A stretch of 64,000 nt of DNA, from NCBI RefSeq assembly GCF_030486405.1, contig NZ_CP129613.1, positions 3,968,001 to 4,032,000 on the forward strand. Direction: 5' to 3'. This stretch comes from Mycolicibacterium sp. HK-90. Its GTDB lineage: Bacteria > Actinomycetota > Actinomycetes > Mycobacteriales > Mycobacteriaceae. Of this stretch, positions 1 to 7,379 are shown in pieces (position 1 is the first letter of the stretch; each line of letters opens with the position of its first letter). The position numbers and the translations under genes were made by a program. The notes beneath the pieces are model-generated. The model saw nothing but the letters and a program-made list of their open reading frames with translations. It did no database searches and was not told where the DNA came from.

Positions 1-3
1 TGG

Positions 4-267
4 TCACGCGGCGCTCCTCACGGGCACGAAGCCCAGGTTCTCGGGGGTCCAGAGGTCGGCGCGCCGCCACTGGTGGCCGCACCGGTCACAGGCGTACTCA
101 CAGATCAGGCGCGTGCCGCCGCGCCAGGTGACGGCATCAGGCTCGGTCTGGGTGCACAAGCGAACGCAGCGGTCCGCGTGGTGGCCCGCCGGGTTGCACT
201 CGGGGCAGTAGTCGGGCAACCAGAAGTCATCGAACTGGCTGGATTTCGGGGCGGTCTTGGTCGTCAT
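4..267 (-). CDS. small zinc-ribbon protein of the integrated element
   Basis: Encodes about 87 residues with paired cysteines and histidines spaced as in zinc ribbons: CPEC near the N-terminus, a HxxxxC/C pair, then CDRCGH near residue 65. This suggests a structural Zn site and nucleic-acid or protein binding, but no specific family is recognised. I chose the ATG at 267 because a GGAG element lies six bases upstream; an in-frame GTG at 279 would add four residues. It is the last visible gene of the leftward operon that includes the HEAGH protease and the virion-like protein, 66 bp after the protease gene. Function unknown. Confidence 0.55.
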   Translation of the reverse strand: MTTKTAPKSSQFDDFWLPDYCPECNPAGHHADRCVRLCTQTEPDAVTWRGGTRLICEYACDRCGHQWRRADLWTPENLGFVPVRSAA

Positions 268-333
268 GTTGGGCTCCACGGGGCTCGTCGTTGGGGTTTC
301 GTCGGGGTGCCGTGGTTGTGGTGGCCGAACGGG

Positions 334-1032
334 TCAGGCGGCGGGCGCAGGCGTCTTGGTGAACGGCGGCACCTGGTGGCCACCGCTGCGGAGGCTGGCC
401 AGCTGGACGCTGGTCATGCCGCCGCCGTCGGTGACGCCCAGGGCGGCGCACACGTCATCGTGATGGGCCTCCCCGGTGAGGTGGAGCTGACGCGCGACGG
501 TCAGCACAGCGGGCCAGCACCGCTCCAGGATCGGCTGGACGTCGGCCCCGGTATGGAGGCCCCCGGCGGCGGTGAGGACTCGTTGGTCGCGGCAGCCGTG
601 GCCATCGAACGCCGCGAACAGCTGGCGCTGAGACGGCCGACGGCCAGCCAGCCACCGCGCCTCGGCCCAGGGACCGGCATACGCGAACTCGGGCGCGCGG
701 CCCTGCGGCATGGTGTCGGCGAAGTAGTAGGTCTTGCCCTTGAGGCCGTCGCGCAGCTCCCCGACGACCGTGTTGCGCAGCTCCGCGCCGAGGGCCACCG
801 CCGCCACTGAGTGGCCCGCCTCATGGACGGCCACGGCCAGGGCCTGGCGGTCAACGGTCATCGGTTCACGGCGCGGCGGCGTGCTCGGCTTGGGCGTGCT
901 CAGCGGCTTCTGGCCGGGCCGGGGCGCGGCGGCGATCGGGGTGGGGCGGGTGCCGCCAGCAGCGGCCAGGGTGGCCCTGACGGCGGCGCTGGCCACGGTG
1001 GCCACCAGCTGGGCGGTGGTCATATCGGTCAT
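334..1032 (-). CDS. HEXXH (M41-like) zinc metalloprotease-type protein
   Basis: A 232-residue protein with the motif HEAGH at about residues 70-74 followed by SVAAVALG, the zinc-binding helix pattern of FtsH-type (M41) peptidases. There is no AAA+ ATPase domain and no membrane segment. The first 60 residues are Ala/Pro-rich and probably disordered. GAGAGGAC just upstream supports the ATG at 1032. Free-standing M41-like domains are known from actinobacterial phages and mobile elements, where their role is unsettled. Its place two genes after a virion-like protein makes processing of a structural or regulatory protein possible, but that is inference. The usual third zinc ligand is not obvious. 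Confidence 0.6.
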   Translation of the reverse strand: MTDMTTAQLVATVASAAVRATLAAAGGTRPTPIAAAPRPGQKPLSTPKPSTPPRREPMTVDRQALAVAVHEAGHSVAAVALGAELRNTVVGELRDGLKGKTYYFADTMPQGRAPEFAYAGPWAEARWLAGRRPSQRQLFAAFDGHGCRDQRVLTAAGGLHTGADVQPILERCWPAVLTVARQLHLTGEAHHDDVCAALGVTDGGGMTSVQLASLRSGGHQVPPFTKTPAPAA

Positions 1033-1065
1033 GGTTTGTCCTCTCGGTTGGTCATCACCGGGTCG

Positions 1066-1353
1066 TCACGATCTCGGGCCAGCGCCGGAAACGGTGGTCG
1101 GTACAAAACTCGGAGCACCACCGTTCCGGCGCTGGCCGCTCACCCGACCTGACGAGTCGTTGTTGTGGAACGTCTTGTAGACCAGCCGCTCACGCGCCCG
1201 TCGGTCCTTCGCGTCGGCGCGGGCGGCGCTGGTGTGGAGGTAATCGTTGAGGCAGCCCGCGCAGGTGTAGCCCCACTTGCTGCCCTTCCAGCTGAAACAG
1301 GGGCCGTCGCACACCTCGCAGCGCGGACCGGTGTAGCCCTCAGCGGTGGTCAC
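1066..1353 (-). CDS. small Cys-rich zinc-ribbon-like protein
   Basis: About 95 residues starting at a GTG two bases after the stop of the upstream gene, which implies translational coupling. The N-terminal half contains CEVCDGPC and CAGC, a CxxC...CxxC arrangement typical of small zinc ribbons or HNH-like zinc knuckles. The rest is basic and polar. No catalytic motif is visible. It lies in the leftward operon between the virion-like gene and the HEAGH protease gene. Homology to a named family cannot be claimed; a DNA-binding or virion-accessory role is only a guess. Confidence 0.45.
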   Translation of the reverse strand: MTTAEGYTGPRCEVCDGPCFSWKGSKWGYTCAGCLNDYLHTSAARADAKDRRARERLVYKTFHNNDSSGRVSGQRRNGGAPSFVPTTVSGAGPRS

Positions 1354-1355
1354 GG

Positions 1356-2165
1356 TCAGCCGATCTCGACCGCACCGACCAGGCGTTCGTAGCCGACGAC
1401 CACGCTCCGCTCGGCGATGGCGATGAAGCTGTTCGCGCGCTCGTCGGTCGCGGTGCGCACCTGGACGTCCGACCGCCAGCCGAACGGCTGGCTGGTGGCC
1501 ATCAGGGTGGAGGTAAGGCCGGCGATGTAGCCGCCGCCGAACACCCAGCGGTGGCCCAGCGGCGTAGTCAACCCGGTGCCCGAACGGATCAGCAGGTTGG
1601 CCTGAGCGGCCCGCGCCGCCCACCCTGTCGACGCGTGGATGAACCCCTGGGTGTTGGTGCGCCCGAGGGCGTCCTCCAGCTGACTCACGGCGTCAACGAT
1701 GTCGTCGGCCTGGCCGGGATTATCGGAGTCGGTGAGCAACCGGGCGGCGAACTGGCGCTCGACGGCGTTCTGCTCCTCCAGCCGGAACACCTGGGCGGCG
1801 CGCTGGTGGACCTCGGTCTGAGACGGTTCGGTCAGATCGCACTCGTCAGCGGCCCAGACCGTCATCGCCTCGAACGGGGCCGGGTTCTCAGGCCGCAGCC
1901 CCGCCTTGCGGTCATCGGGCGTCAGGTCATCAAGGGAGGCGCACCAGTCGGCGTTCCACACGCCGAACGATGTCTCGCCGCCGTAGTTGCCCGCCGGGCG
2001 GATCTGAACACCGCCGTCGAGCCAGCGGGTCGGCCCGGTCTCGGGCGTCCATTGGGTGGCCCCGTAGAGGCCGTTCGGAGCCGGGTTGACCGGCGGCGGC
2101 GTAAACGGCACCGCAAGCATCGAGTCGTAGGTGCTGATGGGGAAATTGGTCAGGCCAACGGTCAC
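1356..2165 (-). CDS. phage virion-like structural protein (putative)
   Basis: A 269-residue protein whose C-terminal half resembles structural proteins of actinobacteriophages and prophage-like elements. A segment beginning IHAS... (possible surface loop) is followed by GHRWVFGGGY, and it ends with a region containing AIAERSVVVGYE, a pattern I associate with phage head proteins. The GTG start overlaps the upstream stop by four bases (GTGA). It sits mid-operon between a gene of unknown function and a zinc-ribbon gene. No portal, large terminase or tail genes are visible, so if this is a capsid-type protein the element would be a satellite rather than an autonomous phage. The family assignment is by pattern memory only. 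Confidence 0.4.
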   Translation of the reverse strand: MTVGLTNFPISTYDSMLAVPFTPPPVNPAPNGLYGATQWTPETGPTRWLDGGVQIRPAGNYGGETSFGVWNADWCASLDDLTPDDRKAGLRPENPAPFEAMTVWAADECDLTEPSQTEVHQRAAQVFRLEEQNAVERQFAARLLTDSDNPGQADDIVDAVSQLEDALGRTNTQGFIHASTGWAARAAQANLLIRSGTGLTTPLGHRWVFGGGYIAGLTSTLMATSQPFGWRSDVQVRTATDERANSFIAIAERSVVVGYERLVGAVEIG

Positions 2166-2824
2166 AGGGTCACTCCTAGTTCGGCGAGTTCGGCTCGGGC
2201 GCGGTCGGCCTCGGTGATGGCCTGGGCCGGGTTGGCGGCTCGGGTCGGCTCGTCACGGGCGAGGCGGCGTTCCAACGCCCGCGCGGCGTGGTCAACCTCG
2301 GCCAGGGCACGGAGAACACGGTCCGACACGACACTGGTCAGGGCGTTGCCTAGCAGGCGGGCCAGCTCGTCGCTGTAGGGCTCGGCCAGCTCGGCCAAGG
2401 TCTGAGCCCAGGTGCCGGAAGCTACGTCGTCGGTGCCGATCTCGGGCATGACCGGACGCTGAGCCAGGGCGCGCGCGGCGGCGAGAGCGCGCCCGCGCTG
2501 GTCGATGGGCAGGTGGCGGGTGCGGCGTTGGGCGTCGGCCTCGGCCAGCAAGGCCACCACGGTGTCAACGAGCTGGCGCACGGCGTCGGTCGCGTCCTCG
2601 ACGTATCGGAGATAGGTCCGTGGGGCGCGGCGCGCGGCCACGCGCTCGGCCAACGGTTGACAGAGTGCGGCGACCTCGGTGGTGAGGCTCCAGCCGCCAG
2701 GCAGCGTGACGCGATAGCCCTGGACCCGCCGCTCCTGCAGCTCGGCCTGGGTGTACGTCGGAACAGGGCCCCCGGCTCGGCGGGCCAGCGCGGCGGGCGT
2801 GCGGTTCTTGGCGCGGATGGTCAT
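2162..2824 (-). CDS. conserved mobile-element protein of unknown function
   Basis: A 220-residue, Ala/Arg-rich, mostly helical protein that I do not recognise. The N-terminus (about 40 residues) is basic. The centre contains long amphipathic helices (LVDTVVALLAEADAQRRTRH and around ALAEVDHAARALERRL) that suggest coiled-coil packing. The ATG overlaps the stop of the upstream gene (ATGA), and its own stop overlaps the GTG of the virion-like gene, so all are translationally coupled. In a phage-like operon, a protein of this shape directly before a virion protein could be a scaffold or head-assembly factor; that is inference from position. Confidence 0.45.
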   Translation of the reverse strand: MTIRAKNRTPAALARRAGGPVPTYTQAELQERRVQGYRVTLPGGWSLTTEVAALCQPLAERVAARRAPRTYLRYVEDATDAVRQLVDTVVALLAEADAQRRTRHLPIDQRGRALAAARALAQRPVMPEIGTDDVASGTWAQTLAELAEPYSDELARLLGNALTSVVSDRVLRALAEVDHAARALERRLARDEPTRAANPAQAITEADRARAELAELGVTL

Positions 2825-3084
2825 AGGGCCGCTGCCGCCGGTGACTCGGTGTCGGCCTCGGCTTGCTGGTCGAGCTGGTCGGCCAGATCCTCGGCGGCAG
2901 CCTCGGACACCCCGGCCTTGACGAAGGTGGCCCGGTTGCGCCACCAGTCCAGCGCCGCCGCGCATTCCTCGACGCGCGGGCCGGTGGTCTCACCACGGCT
3001 GGCGAGAACGGCCTTGCGCCCGCGCCATGACTCCATGGACCGAGTGCGTGGGTGGGCCGTGGTGGCGTTGTCGGGTGCTGTCAT
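2821..3084 (-). CDS. first gene of left operon, small helical protein
   Basis: An 87-residue acidic protein of unknown function, predicted helical, with a C-terminal run rich in Glu, Asp, Ala and Gln. It is the first gene of the leftward operon that ends at position 4. There is no good Shine-Dalgarno before the ATG at 3084, so the message may be leaderless. Sixty to ninety bases upstream lies a near-perfect dyad (3147-3171) that is repeated at 11246-11266 in front of the excisionase-like gene. This suggests the operon is controlled by the element's own regulator. Confidence 0.5.
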   Translation of the reverse strand: MTAPDNATTAHPRTRSMESWRGRKAVLASRGETTGPRVEECAAALDWWRNRATFVKAGVSEAAAEDLADQLDQQAEADTESPAAAAL

Positions 3085-3146
3085 AAACGTCAGTGTGCCA
3101 CTACCGGCGGCGTGTAACTAGGTCGAAACACGTTGCGGCACAATCA

Positions 3147-3171
3147 CTTACCCGACTAACTCGGGTAACTC
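3147..3171. promoter_or_regulatory. dyad operator, copy 1 (left operon promoter)
   Basis: Perfect inverted repeat TTACCCGA-N5-TCGGGTAA (3148-3155 and 3161-3168) upstream of the operon starting at 3084. Read on the minus strand it begins GAGTTACCCGAGT and ends GGTAAG. The same two blocks recur on the plus strand at 11246-11266, with three bases fewer between them. Two matching sites in separate intergenic regions of one element point to a shared regulator; its identity is not known. Confidence 0.55.
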
Positions 3172-3208
3172 AAAGCGCTACGCGGCTGGTCACGCGGCTG
3201 GAGACGCC

Positions 3209-3240
3209 GAGACCCCGGTCAGGAAATTGACCGGGGTCTC
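3209..3240. terminator. strong hairpin, terminator-like
   Basis: A 12-bp perfect stem (GAGACCCCGGTC / GACCGGGGTCTC) with an 8-base loop, AGGAAATT. It lies downstream of the minus-strand vsr gene and of the small reading frame at 3272-3415, and upstream of the left operon. No T-tract follows, as is usual in mycobacteria. It would insulate the vsr transcript from the operon starting at 3084. Confidence 0.6.
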
Positions 3241-3271
3241 AGGGTCCTATGCGGCGTGTCGGCGCGGTCTC

Positions 3272-3415
3272 CTAGTCGAGGCCGTTCTGGCGCGGTCGCC
3301 AGTCCTGGCCGAGGTCACGCGGCGGGGTGACGGGCGCTGGCCCGCCCTCGTCGTCACGGCGGACGTGCCAGTCGGAGACGGGCTGAGCGGTGGGGGTGCT
3401 GGTGTCGTTGGCCAT
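3272..3415 (-). CDS. possible 47-residue protein
   Basis: A short ATG-started reading frame coding for about 47 polar residues (starts MANDTSTPTAQ, ends RQNGLD), located between vsr and the hairpin at 3209-3240. The hairpin begins about 30 bases after its stop, as expected for the end of a transcript. There is no clear ribosome-binding site and no recognised domain. Without this gene, the 3085-3483 interval holds only the dyad operator and the hairpin. Confidence 0.25.
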   Translation of the reverse strand: MANDTSTPTAQPVSDWHVRRDDEGGPAPVTPPRDLGQDWRPRQNGLD

Positions 3416-3483
3416 GAGACCAGTGTGTCACCGCGCCGTGCGCCAGATCGGTTGCACCAGTTTGCGATAACCCAAAATTGCAG

Positions 3484-3924
3484 TCATGTAGGTCGCCTCG
3501 ACTCTGCCTGTCGAGCGCGAACCGTCGCGGTGACCCGCTCGGCGGCTTCGGTGATGTCGTCGTGCTCCCAGACGGTGACCACCGCCCACCCGTCGGCCTC
3601 CAGCGCGGCGCGCTTCCGTTGGTCGCGCTCGACGGTCCCGGCGATCTTGCTCGACCAGAACTCGGCGTTGCGTTGGCTCGGGCGGTGATGCTCGGGGCAT
3701 CCGTGCCAGAAGCAGCCCAACACCTCCACCGCCACGCGCGCCCTGGGAAACACCACATCGACCGTCATCCGTGAGTCGGGGATCGGGCGGGCGTTCACCC
3801 GGTACCGCAGCCCGGCGGCGTGAAGAGCCCGCCGCAGCGCCATCTCAGGCCCGGTGTCACGGCCTCGGTTGGCGCGCATTACGTTGCGCACGGCGTCGGA
3901 TGACGCCCAGGACTCCGACGGCAC
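3484..3924 (-). CDS. vsr: Vsr very-short-patch repair endonuclease
   Basis: Nicks DNA 5' of the T in T:G mismatches produced when 5-methylcytosine deaminates, and so limits C-to-T mutation at sites of the adjacent methylase. The 146-residue product has family hallmarks: NRGRDTGPEMALRRALHAAG near the N-terminus, TVDVVFPRARVAVEV (catalytic Asp strand), GCFWHGCPEH (Zn/His region) and a C-terminal VVTVWEHD. I chose the GTG at 3924 because it gives the usual family length and starts just before the conserved core. A start further upstream (to 4017) would translate the 10-bp tandem repeat and looks unlikely. Divergent from the methylase gene; together with the nuclease gene it forms a restriction-modification island. 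Confidence 0.85.
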   Translation of the reverse strand: MPSESWASSDAVRNVMRANRGRDTGPEMALRRALHAAGLRYRVNARPIPDSRMTVDVVFPRARVAVEVLGCFWHGCPEHHRPSQRNAEFWSSKIAGTVERDQRKRAALEADGWAVVTVWEHDDITEAAERVTATVRARQAESRRPT

Positions 3925-3960
3925 CCCGCCGACGGTACCGCTGATGCTGGGCGGTCCCGA

Positions 3961-4010
3961 GTGACACCGAGTGACGTCCAGTGACGTCCAGTGACGTCCA
4001 GTGACAGCGA
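3961..4010. repeat. 10-bp tandem repeat between vsr and the methylase gene
   Basis: Three exact copies of GTGACGTCCA (3971-4000), flanked by two degenerate copies (GTGACACCGA at 3961 and GTGACAGCGA at 4001). It lies in the only gap between divergent vsr and the methyltransferase gene. The unit contains the palindrome TGACGTCA-like core GACGTC and repeats with about one helical turn. This fits a binding array for an autoregulator, or simply replication slippage. Confidence 0.7.
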
Positions 4011-4051
4011 GCCTCATCCACCGCCCCGAGGCCTACGGATAGTGTTCGCGT

Positions 4052-5278
4052 GTGCGTTCGGTGGAACTGTTCGCGGGGGCGGGCGGGCTGGCCCTCGGCT
4101 GTGAGATAGCTGGGTTCGAGACCCTTCGCGTGGTCGAGTGGGACCGATGGGCCTGTGACACGGTGCGTGAGAACGCCGCCGTCGACTACCCGTTAGTGCG
4201 AAACTGGCAGGTCAACGAGGGTGACGTGCGCGCCGTGGACTGGTCAACCCTCACCGAGCCGGTGGACCTAGTGGCCGGTGGCCCGCCCTGCCAGCCGTTC
4301 AGCATGGGCGGCAAGGCTAGGGCGTCCGACGACACCCGCGACATGTTCCCGGCCACCGCCGAGGTGATCCGTCAGTTGAGGCCGCGCGCGTTCATCATTG
4401 AGAACGTCCGTGGGCTGACACGGGCGGCGTTCGCGAACTACTTCGAGTACATCAAGCTGCGCCTGGAGCACCCCGAGATGGCCAGCCGTGAGGGCGAGAC
4501 CTGGACCGACCACCTGGCCCGTCTCCAGCGCGAGCACACCTCGGCCACCTCAGAGGATCTGACCTACAAGGTGGTGCCGACGTTGGTCAACGCCGCCGAC
4601 TACGGCGTGCCTCAGCAGCGGTGGCGGGTGTTCTTCGTAGGGTTCCGTAGTGACGTCCCAGCGGAGTGGGCGTTCCCGAAGGCCGATCACTCGAAAGAGG
4701 CCCTGGCGCACTCTCAGTGGGTCACCGGCGACTATTGGGACCGTCACCGCATCGCGCGCAAACACCGCCCCGACCCGACCCCGGCGCTGATCCGCCGGGC
4801 TCAGCTATTGGCCGAGATGGAACCCGAACTGCGGCCCTGGCGCACCGTCCGTGACGCGATCAAGGGCCTTCCCGAGCCGACTCGGGCCGGTAGCTCCAAG
4901 CACCTCAACCACGTACTCCAACCGGGGGCGCGGTCATACCCCGGCCACACGGGCAGCCCGATTGATCAGCCCTCCAAGGCCCTCAAGGCGGGGGTTCATG
5001 GCGTGCCGGGTGGTGAGAACATGCTGCTGAGGCCCGATGGAAGCATCCGCTATTTCACCGTGCGTGAGGCGGCGCGACTCCAGACCTTCCCCGAACGGTA
5101 CGAACTACACGGCGCGTGGTCGGAAGCCATGCGCCAGCTCGGCAACGCGGTGCCGGTGCTGCTGGCTCAGAAGGTGGCGTCATCGGTGGCCGAGCACCTG
5201 GCCGAAGCCGCAGTCCGTGAGGAGCTGGCCCGGCGCAAGACGGCGCGTGAGACCAAACGGCGGCGGACCACCGCGTGA
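4052..5278 (+). CDS. DNA (cytosine-5)-methyltransferase of a type II R-M system
   Basis: C5-cytosine methylase, 408 residues, that protects host sites from the linked endonuclease. Motif I is FAGAGGLALG near residue 8, the catalytic motif IV is GGPPCQPFS near residue 77 (nucleophile Cys), motif VI is ENVRG, motif VIII is QQRWRVFFVGFR, and motif X is LGNAVP near the C-terminus. The start is a GTG; its stop overlaps the GTG of the endonuclease gene (GTGA), so the two are coupled. The neighbouring Eco29kI-type nuclease suggests CCGCGG as the target, but specificity cannot be read from the target-recognition domain by eye. Confidence 0.93.
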   Translation: MRSVELFAGAGGLALGCEIAGFETLRVVEWDRWACDTVRENAAVDYPLVRNWQVNEGDVRAVDWSTLTEPVDLVAGGPPCQPFSMGGKARASDDTRDMFPATAEVIRQLRPRAFIIENVRGLTRAAFANYFEYIKLRLEHPEMASREGETWTDHLARLQREHTSATSEDLTYKVVPTLVNAADYGVPQQRWRVFFVGFRSDVPAEWAFPKADHSKEALAHSQWVTGDYWDRHRIARKHRPDPTPALIRRAQLLAEMEPELRPWRTVRDAIKGLPEPTRAGSSKHLNHVLQPGARSYPGHTGSPIDQPSKALKAGVHGVPGGENMLLRPDGSIRYFTVREAARLQTFPERYELHGAWSEAMRQLGNAVPVLLAQKVASSVAEHLAEAAVREELARRKTARETKRRRTTA

Positions 5279-5886
5279 CGGAACCGTTCAACCCCCTCGA
5301 CATGGAAAACCTCGGCGAGAGCATCGCGACGAAGCTGCTCATCAGTGACCCGACGCCGCTGGGCGCGGTGCCGCAGTTCTACGGGGCGGGCGTGTACGCG
5401 ATCTACTACAACGGCCCGATGGAGTGCTACTCGGCGCTGCTTACCGCCACCGTGCACGGCGCCCAGATACCCATCTACGTCGGAAAGGCCGTTCCGGCGG
5501 GCGGTCGGCGCGGCATCGCCGTCGAACACGGCACCCGGTCACGGGCTCTGTCGGCTCGGCTGCGCACCGATCACGCTCGGAGCGTGGAGGCGGCGACCAA
5601 CCTGGATATTGCGGACTTCACCTGCCGGTGGCTGGTGGTGGAGCCGATCTGGATCCCGCTCGGTGAGAGCGTGCTGATCTCGCGGTTCACCCCGGTCTGG
5701 AATGGCCTGCTCGACGGGTTCGGCAACCACGACCCCGGCGGTGGGCGTCTGGCGGGCGTGCGCTCGCGGTGGGACACGCTCCACCCTGGCCGGTCGTGGG
5801 CGCACAAGTACCCGGCGCGAACCGAGACCGCCGAGAACGTGGCCACTGATGTGGCCGAGTACCTGGCCCAGCGGTATCAGGTCTAG
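5275..5886 (+). CDS. Eco29kI-family GIY-YIG type II restriction endonuclease
   Basis: A 203-residue endonuclease of the GIY-YIG fold. The motifs are GVYAIYYNG (first tyrosines) and IPIYVGKAVPAGGRRG (YVGK plus the following arginine), with a glutamate later (GESVLIS). This arrangement and length match R.Eco29kI, which cuts CCGCGG; the same specificity is inferred, not shown. Translationally coupled to the methylase by a four-base overlap, so methylase is made first. A hairpin at 5921-5950 ends the transcript. It would act as defence cargo of the integrated element and could also stabilise the element by post-segregational killing. Confidence 0.85.
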   Translation: MTEPFNPLDMENLGESIATKLLISDPTPLGAVPQFYGAGVYAIYYNGPMECYSALLTATVHGAQIPIYVGKAVPAGGRRGIAVEHGTRSRALSARLRTDHARSVEAATNLDIADFTCRWLVVEPIWIPLGESVLISRFTPVWNGLLDGFGNHDPGGGRLAGVRSRWDTLHPGRSWAHKYPARTETAENVATDVAEYLAQRYQV

Positions 5887-5920
5887 GGCTCGCGGGGCCG
5901 GGCTCACCCGACAACGCACA

Positions 5921-5950
5921 CCGCCCCGAGCCTGAGGGGCGTCGGGGCGG
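5921..5950. terminator. bidirectional hairpin terminator
   Basis: Nine-base perfect stem CCGCCCCGA / TCGGGGCGG with a 12-base loop, placed between the convergent restriction endonuclease gene (ends 5886) and the minus-strand gene ending at 6004. It can serve both directions. No T-run follows. Confidence 0.6.
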
Positions 5951-6003
5951 TGGCGGGAGAGATTGAGAACGTAACGCGGTCGGCGCTCAGGCGGTATTCA
6001 CCC

Positions 6004-6297
6004 TCATCGCTGGAACGTCCCGTAGCCCTCGATGGCGTAGACGGCCACGCCGCCGACCATGCCGACGGCGGGGAACACGAACCGCTCGGTGTAGGAGTCA
6101 TGGATCAGCGCCCCGTCACCCTCGATGACCGTGTGCGGCCCCATCGTCCAGTGCTCGACGTAGCGGCGGAACGCCTCGGCGGTGACCACGGGCGCGTCAC
6201 CGAGGAACCCCACGGCCAGCAGCCATGCCTCAGGATCACCCGCGATGTCTGAGCGCACGCTGTCGCCGGTCCACTCGATGCCCTCGACGCCGGTCAT
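6004..6297 (-). CDS. hypothetical protein, third gene of resolvase operon
   Basis: A 97-residue protein of unknown function with a Gly/Val-rich C-terminal half (FPAVGMVGGVAVYAIEGYG) and a WTMGPHTVIEG segment. It may fold as a small beta-sandwich but matches no family I know. The ATG at 6297 overlaps the stop of the 52-residue upstream gene (ATGA), which is itself coupled to the resolvase gene, so all three are one transcript. Confidence 0.5.
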   Translation of the reverse strand: MTGVEGIEWTGDSVRSDIAGDPEAWLLAVGFLGDAPVVTAEAFRRYVEHWTMGPHTVIEGDGALIHDSYTERFVFPAVGMVGGVAVYAIEGYGTFQR

Positions 6298-6452
6298 TCT
6301 CGCCCCGATTCCTGCATGTCCCATGTCAGCACAGCCATCGCCGCCTCGGCCAGCTCCTTGCCCGCGTACAGCGTGTCATCCTCGGTCGGGCCGCGCCCGC
6401 CCCAGCGCGCCAGGGCGGTGGACAGTTGCTCGACCAGGTGAGCCGGGATCAT
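6294..6452 (-). CDS. 52-residue hypothetical protein, resolvase operon
   Basis: A small acidic helical protein (starts MIPAHLVEQLSTALARWGG). Its ATG overlaps the resolvase stop (ATGA) and its stop overlaps the next start. Four-base overlaps on both sides argue that this short frame is real. No domain is recognised. Confidence 0.5.
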   Translation of the reverse strand: MIPAHLVEQLSTALARWGGRGPTEDDTLYAGKELAEAAMAVLTWDMQESGRE

Positions 6453-7246
6453 CGGTCGGCCACCTGGCGGTCCATCTGGGTGAAGTGCCAGCTTGTCCCC
6501 GGCCACTGGCCCGGCTCGGCGTGCGCCGCCTGAAGGTTGCGCATCCGCGCGGAGACCGCCGTCGGCGTACGCCCGAGCTGATCGGCCAGCGCCTTCACCT
6601 CGGCGTGCTGAGCGGTGAGCTTGCCGTGCTGGCGGAACAGGTCATCCACCGCGATGATGTCCGCCTCGGTCCACGGCTCAGGTGCCACCCGCTCCTTGAC
6701 GTTGTAGACGGTGGCCCGGCTGACGCCGTACTCCCGGGCCAGCGCCGAGGCCGAGTCGCCCTCGATCAGCCGCTGAGCCACCGCCTCGGCCACTTCCTCC
6801 TCCAGCGACGGCACCCGGCCCTTGTAGACGCCTTTGTCCTTCGCAATGGCGATGCCCTCACGCTGGCGCTCCAGCAGCAGGGCGCGTTCGAACTCGGCCA
6901 CCGCGCCCATCACCGACAGCATCAACACGGCGCACGGGTCGGACGTGTCTCGGGTGAAGGTCAGGCCCTCCTTGACGAACCGCACGCTGACACCGCGTGC
7001 GGTCAGCTCATCAACGGTGCGGCGCAGGTCAACCAGTGACCGGGCCAGCCGATCCATGCTGTGCACCACCAGCTCGTCGCCCTCGCGGACGTACCCCAGG
7101 CACTCGGTGAGCGCGGGCCGGTCGGTGTCTTTTCCGCTGGCGTGGTCGGTGAACACCTTGTCCAATTCGAGCCCGTCCAGTTGGCGCTCGGTGTTCTGCT
7201 CGGCGGTGCTAACCCGCACGTAGCCGACGGTTTGACCCTTACTCAT
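6449..7246 (-). CDS. serine recombinase, resolvase/invertase type
   Basis: A 265-residue small serine recombinase. The catalytic domain (residues 5-145) has YVRVSTAEQ with the nucleophile Ser13, SMDRLARS with active-site arginines, and the E-helix region AEFERALLLERQREGI. A resolvase helix-turn-helix follows (SALAREYGVSRATVYN, about residues 165-185). Unlike TnpR, it carries about 70 extra C-terminal residues with a second HTH/SANT-like segment (LADQLGRTPTAVSARMRNLQ). AAGGGG lies just before the ATG. The element already has a tyrosine integrase, so this enzyme probably resolves multimers or inverts DNA rather than integrating. A candidate recombination site lies immediately upstream. Confidence 0.88.
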   Translation of the reverse strand: MSKGQTVGYVRVSTAEQNTERQLDGLELDKVFTDHASGKDTDRPALTECLGYVREGDELVVHSMDRLARSLVDLRRTVDELTARGVSVRFVKEGLTFTRDTSDPCAVLMLSVMGAVAEFERALLLERQREGIAIAKDKGVYKGRVPSLEEEVAEAVAQRLIEGDSASALAREYGVSRATVYNVKERVAPEPWTEADIIAVDDLFRQHGKLTAQHAEVKALADQLGRTPTAVSARMRNLQAAHAEPGQWPGTSWHFTQMDRQVADR

Positions 7247-7261
7247 ACCTGCCCCTTGGTT

Positions 7262-7327
7262 GTCTAGATGATCTCTTGAGTCATCTTAGACTACCGTCTA
7301 TCAAAGTGCCACCCACCCTAGTTAGAC
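7262..7327. promoter_or_regulatory. candidate res site for the serine resolvase
   Basis: The resolvase upstream region contains a 30-bp imperfect dyad, GTCTAGATGA (7262-7271) facing TCATCTTAGAC (7281-7291). Next comes TAGAC-N4-GTCTA (7287-7300) and a further GTTAGAC (7321-7327). A crossover dyad of about 28-30 bp followed by accessory repeats of the same half-site is how TnpR-type res sites are built, and they usually sit directly upstream of the resolvase gene. Also likely autoregulatory. The 7247-7379 gap holds nothing else. Confidence 0.45.
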
Positions 7328-7379
7328 GGAAGATGTCGCCGGGCCGGGAGTCTCACATGGCTAGAGCCCAGATAGACAG

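Noticed and set aside
3925..4017. Longer N-terminus for Vsr
   Set aside because: It would translate the 10-bp tandem repeat and exceed the family length; the GTG at 3924 fits better.
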